Origin: Spirochaetales bacterium
Lineage (GTDB): Bacteria; Spirochaetota; Spirochaetia; SZUA-6; RPPD01
Reading direction: 5' to 3'
NCBI GenBank assembly: GCA_016930675.1
Contig: JAFGGG010000036.1
Location: forward strand, 124,001-188,000
Length of the DNA: 64,000 nucleotides
Numbering within the stretch: the stretch's first letter is position 1; the number at the start of each line of letters is the position of its first letter. The notes beneath the pieces were generated by a model that was given only the letters and a program-made list of their open reading frames with translations, ran no database searches and was not told where the DNA came from. The position numbers were made by a program, and so were the translations under genes. Positions 29,156-37,902 of this stretch are shown piece by piece.

Positions 29156-29970
29156 GTGAGTTTTTGCTAAAAGTGCCAAAGGGAGCTCGAAAAAACAAAA
29201 AACGAATCGGCAGAGGTTCCAGTAGCGGAACCGGATGTACGGCGGGCAAAGGCAATAAGGGACAGAACTGTCGTTCCGGCGGAGGAGTACGTCCTGGATT
29301 TGAAGGCGGACAGATGCCTTTGTATAGAAGAATAGCTCGTCGGGGTTTTTCAAATTATCCGTTTAAAAAGAAGTATCTCATCCTCAATGTGGATGATTTG
29401 GAGAAATATAAGTCCGGTGATACGGTTTCAAAAGAGACTTTATTGAAAATGGGTATTATTGCAAAGAGCAATCTTCCCATAAAGTTATTGGCACGCGGAG
29501 AGATAAAAAAGAAACTGATAATAGAGCTGGATAAAGTATCAAAGCAGGCGCAAGCTAAGATTACCAAACTTGGCGGAGAAGTAAAATTTGTAAATGCTGA
29601 GAAAACAGAAAAAAAGCAAGCAGCAACGCGCCAAAAAGAAAAAATGAAAAAGCAGGCAACAAAAGCTGAAACAAAGGTTGGGAAAACAATTGAGACTCAT
29701 GCAGAGACTAAAGTAGAAATTGAAAAACCAGAAAAACCGGCTCCGGCGCCTGACGTAAAAAAGACCGAGCCGCCGGTTGAAAAGCAGACCACGGAAAAGA
29801 CCGTAATGCTGGAAGAAGAGAAGACTGAAAAACCGGCTCCGGCGCCTGACGTAAAAAAGGCCGAACCGCCGGTTGAAAAGCAGACCACGGAAAAGACTAT
29901 ACTGCTGGAAGAAGAGCAGGAAGAAAAAAAGCTTAACAAGCCGAAGGAAGCGAAAGAAACTAAAGAGTAA
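29152..29970 (+). CDS. rplO: Ribosomal protein uL15 with long repetitive C-terminal tail
   Basis: 272 residues, against about 145 in most bacteria. Residues 1-150 are an ordinary L15 ([60 protein letters not shown]). The remaining 120 residues are a Lys/Glu/Pro/Ala-rich tail of low complexity that holds two copies of a 32-residue unit ([11 protein letters not shown]... [11 protein letters not shown]... LLEEE). The tail is read in one frame up to the stop and secY follows 12 nt later, so it is not an assembly join. Its role is unknown; it should be surface exposed on the 50S. Confidence 0.94.
   Translation: MSEFLLKVPKGARKNKKRIGRGSSSGTGCTAGKGNKGQNCRSGGGVRPGFEGGQMPLYRRIARRGFSNYPFKKKYLILNVDDLEKYKSGDTVSKETLLKMGIIAKSNLPIKLLARGEIKKKLIIELDKVSKQAQAKITKLGGEVKFVNAEKTEKKQAATRQKEKMKKQATKAETKVGKTIETHAETKVEIEKPEKPAPAPDVKKTEPPVEKQTTEKTVMLEEEKTEKPAPAPDVKKAEPPVEKQTTEKTILLEEEQEEKKLNKPKEAKETKE
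29731..29922 (+). repeat. Two tandem 96-bp units inside rplO
   Basis: Units at 29731-29826 and 29827-29922 differ at only a few bases; each encodes 32 residues of the L15 tail. Confidence 0.9.
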
Positions 29971-29982
29971 AGGTAAGCAATA

Positions 29983-31386
29983 ATGGCGACTAATCCACTG
30001 GTAAATATTTTTAGAACTCAGGAACTCAGAAATAGAATACTGTTTACGGTTTTTCTCCTTATAATATTCAGATTAGGTGCCGTAATACCTCTGCCCGGTG
30101 TGGATTTTATCGAATTAAAGCGGTCTTTGGATACGCAATCGACCCAAGGAGCAGTGGATATTCTTGATTATCTTGACCTGTTTGTGGGTGGCGCTTTTAA
30201 AAATTATTCTATATTTATGTTGGGAATAATGCCATATATTACCTGTTCGATTGTCATGCAGTTGTTAGTAGTGGTATTCCCCAAATTAAAGAAAATATCG
30301 GAAGAAGAGGGCGGTAGAAAAAAAATACAAAAGTATACGCGTTATGCGACAGTATTTGTGGCCGCAATCCAATCCGCTTTTCTTATTTCCAGTACAATAA
30401 ATGATGATGTAATCACGCTGGATAACCGTACGGCTTTTATTGTCTTAGGAGTGTGTACTGTAGCTACGGGGACAATGTTTCTTATGTGGTTGGGTGAGCA
30501 GATAAACCAGCGGGGAATCGGTAATGGAATTTCCCTGCTTATTTTTGCCGGTATTGTGGCGCGTATTCCCAATGCGCTTATGCGCTTGGGTATTGTAAAA
30601 TCGCTTTTGCGTTTTACCGAGGATATTGGTGTATTAGTAGGTGCGGTAAAACGCGGTGATATTCTTAATCCGTATGCACAAGCAGATACAGGGATAAATC
30701 CGGTGTTTATTCTAATGGCTTTGGTTATGTTTGTGTTTGTGGTGGGAATGATTATATATGAGCAGCGGGGCCAGAGGAAGATACCTGTTCACTATGCCAA
30801 ACGCGTGGTAGGAAGAAGAATGTACGGTGCGCAAAATACCTATTTGCCGTTCAAGCTGAATCCGTCGGGTGTTATTCCCATTATCTTCGCTAATACGATT
30901 CTGATTACTCCTATTCAGATAATCAGCAATGTGGGAAGAAATATAAAATTTTTCAGGGATTTGGCGCGGTTTTTAACTCCGTATGGAGTGCCTTATCTGG
31001 TTATTTATGCGCTCATGATTGTATTCTTCTCTTATTTCTATACCCAGGTAACGCTTAATCCTCTTGAGATATCGAAAAACATACGGGAGCACGGGGGGTC
31101 CATACCGGGTATTCGCTCGGAGAAAATGGAAATGTATCTTACCAGGATTTTAAACAGAATCATTTTGCCCGGATCATTGTTCTTGGCGTTCATTGCGGTA
31201 ATCCCTTCGATTATAACCAAGTTGTTCGGATTTCCCTGGGATGTTGCCAATATTATGGGCGGCACTTCATTAATAATTTTGGTAGGCGTGGGGCTGGATA
31301 CCATGTCCCAGATTGAAGGTCATTTACGGATGCATCATCACGAAGGATTAGTAAAAAAAGGAAAAATTAAAGCACGAAATCTTTAA
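29983..31386 (+). CDS. secY: Preprotein translocase subunit SecY
   Basis: 467 residues with ten membrane helices. The plug region GGAFKNYSIFMLGIMPYITC and the long cytosolic loops (RVVGRRMYGAQNTYLPFKLN; SIPGIRSEKMEMYL) match SecY. With SecE (encoded earlier in the window) it forms the protein channel. adk, map and infA, which follow secY in many bacteria, are absent here. Confidence 0.97.
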   Translation: MATNPLVNIFRTQELRNRILFTVFLLIIFRLGAVIPLPGVDFIELKRSLDTQSTQGAVDILDYLDLFVGGAFKNYSIFMLGIMPYITCSIVMQLLVVVFPKLKKISEEEGGRKKIQKYTRYATVFVAAIQSAFLISSTINDDVITLDNRTAFIVLGVCTVATGTMFLMWLGEQINQRGIGNGISLLIFAGIVARIPNALMRLGIVKSLLRFTEDIGVLVGAVKRGDILNPYAQADTGINPVFILMALVMFVFVVGMIIYEQRGQRKIPVHYAKRVVGRRMYGAQNTYLPFKLNPSGVIPIIFANTILITPIQIISNVGRNIKFFRDLARFLTPYGVPYLVIYALMIVFFSYFYTQVTLNPLEISKNIREHGGSIPGIRSEKMEMYLTRILNRIILPGSLFLAFIAVIPSIITKLFGFPWDVANIMGGTSLIILVGVGLDTMSQIEGHLRMHHHEGLVKKGKIKARNL

Positions 31387-31403
31387 GTGTATAGAGGAAA
31401 AAT

Positions 31404-31517
31404 ATGAAAGTAAGAGTAAGTGTAAAACCGATTTGTGATAAATGTAAAGTAATTCGCAGGCGTGGGGTGGTAAGAATTATTTGTACGAATCCAAAACATA
31501 AGCAGAGACAAAGGTAG
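31404..31517 (+). CDS. rpmJ: Ribosomal protein bL36
   Basis: 37 residues, zinc-binding. [20 protein letters not shown] and then [17 protein letters not shown] give the Cys-Cys-Cys-His site. SD AGAGGAAAA precedes the ATG. It lies between secY and rpsM as in many bacteria. Confidence 0.97.
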   Translation: MKVRVSVKPICDKCKVIRRRGVVRIICTNPKHKQRQR

Positions 31518-31525
31518 GAGGTAGT

Positions 31526-31897
31526 ATGGCGAGGATTGCAGGAGTTGACCTTCCCAATAAGCATGTTGATATTGCATTGACCTATATTTTCGGAATTGGG
31601 AGATCATCAGCAAAAAAAATCTGTAAGCAGACGGGTATAGATCCCAATAAAAAGATTAACGAATGTTCCGGTGAAGAGATAAATGTATTAAGAAAAGAAA
31701 TTGAGAACGAATATAAAGTAGAAGGCAGATTGCGTACGGAGATTGCCTTAAATATAAAGCGTTTAATGGATATAGGTTGTTATCGGGGCTTAAGACATAG
31801 AAAAGGACTTCCTGTCAGGGGCCAGCGAACCAGAACCAATGCGCGCACACGAAAAGGCAAACGCAAAACCGTAGCAGGAAAGCGGAAAGCTGTTTAG
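31526..31897 (+). CDS. rpsM: Ribosomal protein uS13
   Basis: 123 residues. [20 protein letters not shown] at the start, and [27 protein letters not shown] near the C-terminus. 30S head protein contacting P-site tRNA. Confidence 0.97.
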   Translation: MARIAGVDLPNKHVDIALTYIFGIGRSSAKKICKQTGIDPNKKINECSGEEINVLRKEIENEYKVEGRLRTEIALNIKRLMDIGCYRGLRHRKGLPVRGQRTRTNARTRKGKRKTVAGKRKAV

Positions 31898-31911
31898 GAG
31901 GAGGATGCTGA

Positions 31912-32295
31912 GTGGCAAAAAGAAAGACTAAAAAAGAAAAGAAAAAAAATATTGCAGAAGGCCGGGTATATATTCAGGCTACCTTCAATAATACCATAGT
32001 AACGGTAACGGACAGCCAGGGGAACGCCATCTCATGGGCGTCCGCAGGGTCTTTAGGATTTAAGGGTGCAAAAAAATCTACTCCGTTTGCCGCCCAAACC
32101 ACGACGGAGACTGCTCTTTCCAAAGCGATTGAGTGTGGGATCCAGCAGGTTGATGTTTATGTAAAAGGCCCGGGAGTGGGAAGAGAATCTGCAATTCGAT
32201 CTATAGGCGGATTGGGAGTGAAGGTTAAATTTATCGCCGATATCACACCCATACCGCATAATGGTTGCAGGCCGCAGAAAAGTAGAAGAGTATAG
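31912..32295 (+). CDS. rpsK: Ribosomal protein uS11
   Basis: 127 residues with a GTG start behind [27 protein letters not shown] and the C-terminus [17 protein letters not shown] are diagnostic. Confidence 0.97.
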   Translation: MAKRKTKKEKKKNIAEGRVYIQATFNNTIVTVTDSQGNAISWASAGSLGFKGAKKSTPFAAQTTTETALSKAIECGIQQVDVYVKGPGVGRESAIRSIGGLGVKVKFIADITPIPHNGCRPQKSRRV

Positions 32296-32312
32296 ATGTT
32301 TTATTTTTTAAT

Positions 32313-32347
32313 CACCATTGGCACGAGTAAAACGTGTGGTAACGGTG
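32313..32347 (+). promoter_or_regulatory. Candidate leader hairpin upstream of rpsD
   Basis: CACCATT pairs with AACGGTG (one mismatch) and, past an internal loop, CACG pairs with CGTG around an A-rich loop. It fills the 84-nt gap between rpsK and rpsD. S4 controls its own mRNA in other bacteria, so this is a possible S4 site; no consensus was tested. Confidence 0.35.
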
Positions 32348-32379
32348 GCAGAAAAGATAGAGATTAAGCGGAGGAAGAA

Positions 32380-33015
32380 ATGGGTAGATATTTAGGTCCA
32401 CAGTGTAGACTCTGTAGAACCGAAAAAACCAAGTTGATGCTCAAGGGTGATCGCTGCAAAAGTGATAAATGTCCCATTGCGAAACGCAAGGGTGCTCCAG
32501 GAAAAGGACCGCGAGCTCGAATGAGAAAAATATCGGATTATGGAATTCAGTTACGAGAAAAGCAAAAATTAAAAAGAATCTATGGAATGCTGGAAAAGCA
32601 GTTTAAGATATTTTTTGAAAAAGCAGAACGCATGAAAGGCATAACCGGAGAGAATTTACTGTGTTTGTTAGAACGTCGGCTTGATAATATCATTTATCGA
32701 ATGCATTTCGCCAGTTCAAGGAAACAGGCAAGACAGATAGTTCTGCACGGACATGTATATATTAATAAGAGAAAAGTCAATATTCCTTCCTATATTGTGA
32801 AGGAAAACGATGAAATTGAGATAAAGGAAAACAGCAAAAAGCTTATTATGATTAAAGAAAGCTTAAAAGAATTTTCACGTGCTGGAGTTTCTCAATGGTT
32901 AGAGGTTGATCCTGATAAACTGTATGGCAAAGTTAAAGCTTTGCCGCGGCGAGGTGATATTTTGGATATGGCGGATATCAGGGAACAACTTATAGTTGAA
33001 TTATATTCAAAATAA
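32380..33015 (+). CDS. rpsD: Ribosomal protein uS4
   Basis: 211 residues. MGRYLGPQCRLCRTEKTKLM and a CxxC...C zinc-type N-terminus (CRLC, CKSDKC), then the S4 RNA-binding domain (RLDNIIYRMHFASSRKQARQ). Starts 30S assembly. Confidence 0.97.
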   Translation: MGRYLGPQCRLCRTEKTKLMLKGDRCKSDKCPIAKRKGAPGKGPRARMRKISDYGIQLREKQKLKRIYGMLEKQFKIFFEKAERMKGITGENLLCLLERRLDNIIYRMHFASSRKQARQIVLHGHVYINKRKVNIPSYIVKENDEIEIKENSKKLIMIKESLKEFSRAGVSQWLEVDPDKLYGKVKALPRRGDILDMADIREQLIVELYSK

Positions 33016-33029
33016 GGAGCTAAAAGACA

Positions 33030-34085
33030 ATGGCAAGAAAGAATCTCTTAAAAGGATTCAAAAGGCCGAAAGGTGTCAATTTTGAACATAGTGAAGTAGA
33101 AGAAAATTACGGAAGATTTATTGCCTACCCTTTTGAGAGAGGTTTTGGTACAACAATAGGTAATACTCTAAGAAGAATCCTACTCTCTTCAATACAAGGA
33201 TACGCTGTTACGGCATTAAGGATTACGAGTTACGATAACGAAAGCAAAGCGCACACAATTTCAAATGAATTTGAGATTATTCCCGGTGTGCTTGAGGATA
33301 CTCCGGAAGTAATCAGCAATTTCAAACAGGTGAAGATACGGCTTGAAGAAGAAGTAGAAGAAAAAACAATACTCGTAACCAAAAAAGGACCGGGGGAACT
33401 GGTAGCCGGAGATTTGGAAGTGGAGGAAGGAATAGAAATATTAAATAAAGACCAGCATATTGCCACCATAAACGAGAAAACGAGTATAGATTTTGAGATT
33501 CAAATTAATTTGGGCAGAGGATATGTGCCTTCTGAAAGAAACGAACAGTTAATCGAATTGATTGGCACAATTCCTGTGGATGCGATTTTTTCTCCTATTA
33601 CAAAAGTAAAATTTGACATTAAGAGTACGCGCGTAGGCCAAAGAACCGATTACGACAAATTAATCCTGGAGTTGTGGACGGACGGCACAGTAAAGCCTGA
33701 AGACGCTTTGGCGGAAGCTGCAAAGATAGCCAAGGATCATTTTACAATTTTTATTAATTTTGATGAAGAGAGTTTATTGGAAGACGAAGAGGCGGATGAA
33801 GAGGAACGCAGGATCCAGGCTATTTTGGATACGCCGATAGAAGAACTGGAACTCTCCGTACGTTCAAGTAACTGTCTTAAAAACGCCAATATAAGAACAA
33901 TCGGAGATCTGACTCAAAAGACCGAAGAAGAAATCGCCAAAACAAGGAATTTTGGTAAAAAATCACTTCAAGAAATTAAAGATAAACTGAAAGAGTGGAA
34001 TTTACGTTTAGGAATGAAAGACTACAGCACACTCAAGAAAATTGCCAAAAAAGATCTAGAGAGGGAAACGGAAAATGAGACATAG
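33030..34085 (+). CDS. rpoA: RNA polymerase alpha subunit
   Basis: 351 residues. The N-terminal dimerisation domain carries [20 protein letters not shown] and the C-terminal domain carries [20 protein letters not shown] and [12 protein letters not shown]. An acidic linker ([16 protein letters not shown]) joins the two. The tail after the CTD is longer than in E. coli (329 residues). Overlaps rplQ by 11 nt. Confidence 0.98.
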   Translation: MARKNLLKGFKRPKGVNFEHSEVEENYGRFIAYPFERGFGTTIGNTLRRILLSSIQGYAVTALRITSYDNESKAHTISNEFEIIPGVLEDTPEVISNFKQVKIRLEEEVEEKTILVTKKGPGELVAGDLEVEEGIEILNKDQHIATINEKTSIDFEIQINLGRGYVPSERNEQLIELIGTIPVDAIFSPITKVKFDIKSTRVGQRTDYDKLILELWTDGTVKPEDALAEAAKIAKDHFTIFINFDEESLLEDEEADEEERRIQAILDTPIEELELSVRSSNCLKNANIRTIGDLTQKTEEEIAKTRNFGKKSLQEIKDKLKEWNLRLGMKDYSTLKKIAKKDLERETENET

Positions 34086-34491
34086 AGTTGATTTAAAACG
34101 ATTAGGCAGAAAACCTAGTCACAGAAAGGCTTTACATAAGAATATGGTTACTTCACTCTTTAAGCACGAAAGAATAAAAACAACAAAACCCAAAGCCAAG
34201 GCAATAAGAAGAACAGCGGAAAAGATGATTACCCGAGCAAAGATTGATAATGTCCATAACCGTAGAACCATAGCGAAAAAAGTGAATGAAAAAGCCGTAT
34301 TAAACAAACTTTTCAAGGATATCGCACCGCGTTTCAAAAAAAGACCGGGCGGTTATACCAGAATTTTAAAATTGGGAAGAAGAATCGGTGATGCCGCAGA
34401 GATGGTTCTTCTGGAACTGGTTGAAAGAAAAGAAAAAGAAAAGAAAGAAAAAAAGAAAAAACAAGCTGGCAGTCCGAAAGCCGCCTTATGA
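34075..34491 (+). CDS. rplQ: Ribosomal protein bL17
   Basis: 138 residues with [20 protein letters not shown] at the start and a Lys-rich tail ([20 protein letters not shown]) after the usual 118-residue core. Last gene of the ribosomal block; no terminator is visible after it. Confidence 0.96.
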   Translation: MRHRVDLKRLGRKPSHRKALHKNMVTSLFKHERIKTTKPKAKAIRRTAEKMITRAKIDNVHNRRTIAKKVNEKAVLNKLFKDIAPRFKKRPGGYTRILKLGRRIGDAAEMVLLELVERKEKEKKEKKKKQAGSPKAAL

Positions 34492-34498
34492 AATAATC

Positions 34499-35152
34499 GT
34501 GAATAATTGGATCGATAGGAGAGAAGATATATGGATTTCAAGGAATATATCTTCTCTTTTTTCATTAATAGCCTGCCTGATTATTGCTCCGGCATTCATT
34601 CTACAACAGCAACTCATTCTTAAATGCATTCAGTTTATTATAATATTCCTGCTTTTATGTTTAAATAAAAGCAGGCTTTATTTAAAAGGCAGCGTAATCT
34701 TTTTCTGTGTTACTGTTGTATTTCATGTAATTTTCCCCGCAGGAAGAGTGCTCGTTACCATATTCGGTTTTCCCGTAACAGGAGATGCGATAGTGCATGG
34801 TTGCGCGAAGGCCATTACGCTTCTGTCATTATTATATCTTTCAAAGGTTTTTATTTACTTGGTACCTTCATCTGCCGGGGAGGCTGACTCAACAAATTTG
34901 TGTGGGAAGATTCGTATCCTATTAGATAAGACACTCTATTATTTTTCTTGTTTGCTTGAGCAGCAAAAAAAGATTAAATTTAAGAAAATATGGCAAAACC
35001 TTGATGAAATTATTATAAATGCGTATAAAAATAATAGGGAGGTAAATAGAGCAAAAGGATCAAGAAAAAAGTCAACGGTAAAGGGAATAGTCTTTATAAT
35101 CAGTTTGACTCTAATAAATTGGTTTTTTGTGGTTATTCAGTATATTGATTGA
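34499..35152 (+). CDS. Polytopic membrane protein, possibly EcfT/CbiQ-like
   Basis: 217 residues from the GTG at 34499; no clear Shine-Dalgarno, and the in-frame ATG at 34388 lies inside rplQ. About five membrane helices can be seen: around FSLIACLIIAPAFIL, CIQFIIIFLLLCL, VIFFCVTVVFHVIF, AITLLSLLYLSKVF and a last one at the C-terminus after a charged cytoplasmic stretch. The pattern of four helices, basic loop and final helix, with PAGRVLVTIFGFPVTGDAIV resembling EcfT, suggests the transmembrane part of an ECF vitamin transporter, but no ATPase gene is near. Weak assignment. Confidence 0.5.
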   Translation: MNNWIDRREDIWISRNISSLFSLIACLIIAPAFILQQQLILKCIQFIIIFLLLCLNKSRLYLKGSVIFFCVTVVFHVIFPAGRVLVTIFGFPVTGDAIVHGCAKAITLLSLLYLSKVFIYLVPSSAGEADSTNLCGKIRILLDKTLYYFSCLLEQQKKIKFKKIWQNLDEIIINAYKNNREVNRAKGSRKKSTVKGIVFIISLTLINWFFVVIQYID

Positions 35153-35225
35153 AGTTTTTTTACCGATAAAATAAAGGAAAGGCATAGTTATACGCAAATT
35201 AGGGGGCTGAACAAAAACAAACAGG

Positions 35226-37793
35226 ATGAAAAGTAGTCAAAAAATTGTATTAACAGTTTTACTATCGATATTCTTAGGGGCAAGTTTCGCTATCTTGGCA
35301 TTTACTAATCTTTTTTCGTTAATCGAGGCGGGATTGTACTATCCGATTATTGCCAGGGATATTGAAAACAACACCATTCAATATATGCACTATATGAAAG
35401 AATTCCATAATTATAATATTGAAAATGTATTCAAAGTGATTATAAAAAAGGATTATGTCTGGAAAGCGTATTACCTGAACCAAACAAGCGATGATATAGT
35501 AAAGAGGAAACAGGCATTTGATGAACTCGCCAAAATATATCCTAAACAGATGTTTGTACGATTAATCGGGCCGGGAGGCAAGAAAATACATTTCAGCACC
35601 TTAGAGGGCGATATAAATCAACCGATTGCTGCAGATAAAATCAACTATCTGGATCTTAATAAGGCGGATCCATCAAGTAGTAAGTTCAACATCCTTGCCG
35701 AAGCCGGAGAAAAACCGAAAGTAATATTGGATAACGTGGCTAATCGTTTTATTTACTCATTTCCGGTTCTGGACAGTGTTAATGATTATTTAGGAACCGC
35801 CTTGTTTTATATTCCGGTAGATAATCTGAAAATGTTTATTCTCAACAATCTGCCGGGCATGGTACTAAAGGAAGTTAAAATTATTTCTGATAAGGGGATT
35901 TTGTTTGATCCGTCCGGTCTTTTGTCATACAGCGGAAGCTTGGGGCTTGAAGAATTGCAGGCTGAACTTGAAAATCTTTGGCAGGATTTCATGAGCGCTG
36001 ATATATCAAGCACTACCTTGGCAACAGTTTTAAGAAATGAAGAAGTGAGGATATTTTATGTTCACAGTGAATTCGGATATCTTGGATTGATCGTCCCGCT
36101 CTCTCAATTTGCCATGAGCACTACGCATAAAATTATCATTTTAGTTATATTCTTTTTTACAACCTTTTTAATTATTTTTCTTATATTCAATTTAAAACAG
36201 GATCCGCAGCGGATTGTAGCGGAAAGAATGAGAAAATTTCAGATTGAATTTCTAAAGGAATTTATTAAGAACAAAGAGGAGATTGATCTCGATCATTGGC
36301 AGCATGAAATAAATACGCGGCGTTTGGAAATAAAAAAGTATATGAAAAAGGGTCTTGCTAAATTACCGGAAAATAAAGAAGCCCAGCTGGATAATTATAT
36401 TATGCAGAGTTGGGATGAGGTTATCTCCTTTATTAAAACCAAGGCCGTAAGGCCCATGATGGCTCAACCTGAACTTAAAAGAATTGAAGCGTTAATACAA
36501 TCGGCTTTGGCTCAGGGAAGAATAATCCTACCTGCCGGTACGCTGCCTGCTCAACCGCAACAAGAACGGATACCACAAGCAACTGCAGTAGCGGTAGAAG
36601 AATTAATAGAGGCGGAAGATGTTGAAGAGATCGGCGAAGCCGTGGCTGTTGAGGAAATTGAGGAGGTCGAAGCAGTTGAAGAGCTAGCGGAAGCCGAGGC
36701 TGTCGAGGAGATAGAAGAAGCCGAGGAAATTGAAGAGGTGGAAGAAATAGAGGAAGCCGAGGCTGTCGAGGAAATTGAAAAGGTGGAAGAAGTAGAGGAA
36801 GCCGAGGCTGTCGAGGAAATTGAAGAGGTGGAAGAAGTAGAGGAAGCCGAAGCTGTCGAAGAGATAGAAACGGTACGGAAGGCTGTTCCTGCAATTACTC
36901 CCTTGGAACCGGAACCGTACGAAGAATTGGAAGAACTCCCTGTTTCCGCTTCAAAAACTAGAGAGGAACAGGAAGAGGATCAAAAGCTGATCCAGTTTAA
37001 AGAGTTAATTTCAAAAGAAAAAATAAAGTGTTATACATTAAAAGAAACCATTGAATTATTTGAGCAAAGCAGTGCCAATGTAATTTTTGATCAAGGTGTA
37101 TACCGTATTAAAGAGGAATTATACAACACGGCGGAAAAGAAAATAAAACACAGGGGCTTGAGAGCATTAGCTGAAACAATTTTAGATACCGAGAAAAAAA
37201 AGCAGGATAATGAGGTAATTGGTATTGATCATATCATAAAAATTGATGAATCATTTTCTGATTTTACTACTGAATCCGATTCTAAAGACACGCCTGTGAA
37301 AACTGTTTTTTCTTCAGCACGCAAGCGAATGCCGTTTATAGATTTGGGATTAGATCTTGACGGGTATATCAAGCAATTTGACACATTTGCGGATGAAAAG
37401 GTCAGTGTACATGCTTTTGGTGATTTATTAAAGAAATTGAAGTCGGTATGTGCCGCCGTTTTAAATGTAGAAGGAAATGCGTATAAAGTAACACTTTCAA
37501 TCGGGATTAATGAAGAAAGTAAAAGTAGTTTTGAATTCGCCCTAGATTCCGTATTTGTTGGGAATTATCTGGATAAGCGCCAGGTTATTTATCTTGACAA
37601 GCCGATTGCTGATATTAATATGTTTGACGGGCGATTAGTAGCATTAGATATGAAGTATATAAAGTATGCTGTTTTCCTGCCTGCCAGGTATCAAGATAAA
37701 AAAGCTTATCTCTTTATTGGTTTTTCCGAGCGGCACAAAAAGGAACTTGTAGAGATTTTACAGACTTTGAATATATATCTAATTGAGGACTAA
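35226..37793 (+). CDS. Large membrane-anchored protein with extracytoplasmic sensor-like domain and acidic repeats
   Basis: 855 residues, no family recognised. TM1 is residues 7-31, then about 270 extracytoplasmic residues that look like a Cache-type sensor (YYPIIARDIENNTIQYMHYM, a FVRLIGPGGKKIHFSTLEGD strand), then TM2 at about 302-323. The cytoplasmic part has a helical region, then about 95 residues made almost wholly of Glu, Val, Ala and Ile (457-550) with an exact 15-residue repeat, and a C-terminal globular domain of about 265 residues. No HAMP, kinase, cyclase or methyl-acceptor signature is seen. It sits between the ribosomal block and rny. Confidence 0.7.
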   Translation: MKSSQKIVLTVLLSIFLGASFAILAFTNLFSLIEAGLYYPIIARDIENNTIQYMHYMKEFHNYNIENVFKVIIKKDYVWKAYYLNQTSDDIVKRKQAFDELAKIYPKQMFVRLIGPGGKKIHFSTLEGDINQPIAADKINYLDLNKADPSSSKFNILAEAGEKPKVILDNVANRFIYSFPVLDSVNDYLGTALFYIPVDNLKMFILNNLPGMVLKEVKIISDKGILFDPSGLLSYSGSLGLEELQAELENLWQDFMSADISSTTLATVLRNEEVRIFYVHSEFGYLGLIVPLSQFAMSTTHKIIILVIFFFTTFLIIFLIFNLKQDPQRIVAERMRKFQIEFLKEFIKNKEEIDLDHWQHEINTRRLEIKKYMKKGLAKLPENKEAQLDNYIMQSWDEVISFIKTKAVRPMMAQPELKRIEALIQSALAQGRIILPAGTLPAQPQQERIPQATAVAVEELIEAEDVEEIGEAVAVEEIEEVEAVEELAEAEAVEEIEEAEEIEEVEEIEEAEAVEEIEKVEEVEEAEAVEEIEEVEEVEEAEAVEEIETVRKAVPAITPLEPEPYEELEELPVSASKTREEQEEDQKLIQFKELISKEKIKCYTLKETIELFEQSSANVIFDQGVYRIKEELYNTAEKKIKHRGLRALAETILDTEKKKQDNEVIGIDHIIKIDESFSDFTTESDSKDTPVKTVFSSARKRMPFIDLGLDLDGYIKQFDTFADEKVSVHAFGDLLKKLKSVCAAVLNVEGNAYKVTLSIGINEESKSSFEFALDSVFVGNYLDKRQVIYLDKPIADINMFDGRLVALDMKYIKYAVFLPARYQDKKAYLFIGFSERHKKELVEILQTLNIYLIED
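36756..36845 (+). repeat. Tandem 45-bp repeat in the acidic region
   Basis: Two nearly identical 45-bp units (36756-36800, 36801-36845) inside a longer degenerate array (about 36600-36875). Each encodes AEAVEEIEKVEEVEE or a near copy. Confidence 0.85.
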
Positions 37794-37820
37794 GGGCTTG
37801 TAGTATATCGATTATATCTC

Positions 37821-37848
37821 TTGACTAATATTATGAAAATTATATACA
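37821..37848 (+). promoter_or_regulatory. Promoter of rny-ymdB
   Basis: TTGACT (37821-37826), 16-nt spacer, TATACA (37843-37848), about 55 nt before the rny start. Confidence 0.6.
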
Positions 37849-37902
37849 TTATACGTAGAGATTAATATTTTTTTTATATAAAATTATTAGTGGAGGAAGA
37901 TA

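Noticed and set aside
29731-29922. CRISPR-like or assembly duplication in rplO
   Set aside because: Only two adjacent units with no spacers, in frame, part of the L15 tail; two units differ at several bases, which argues against a copy error in assembly.
36475-36894. 139-residue minus-strand frame full of Pro, Leu and Gln
   Set aside because: It is the mirror of the acidic repeat array on the plus strand; no ribosome-binding site and the plus-strand frame is a long clear gene.
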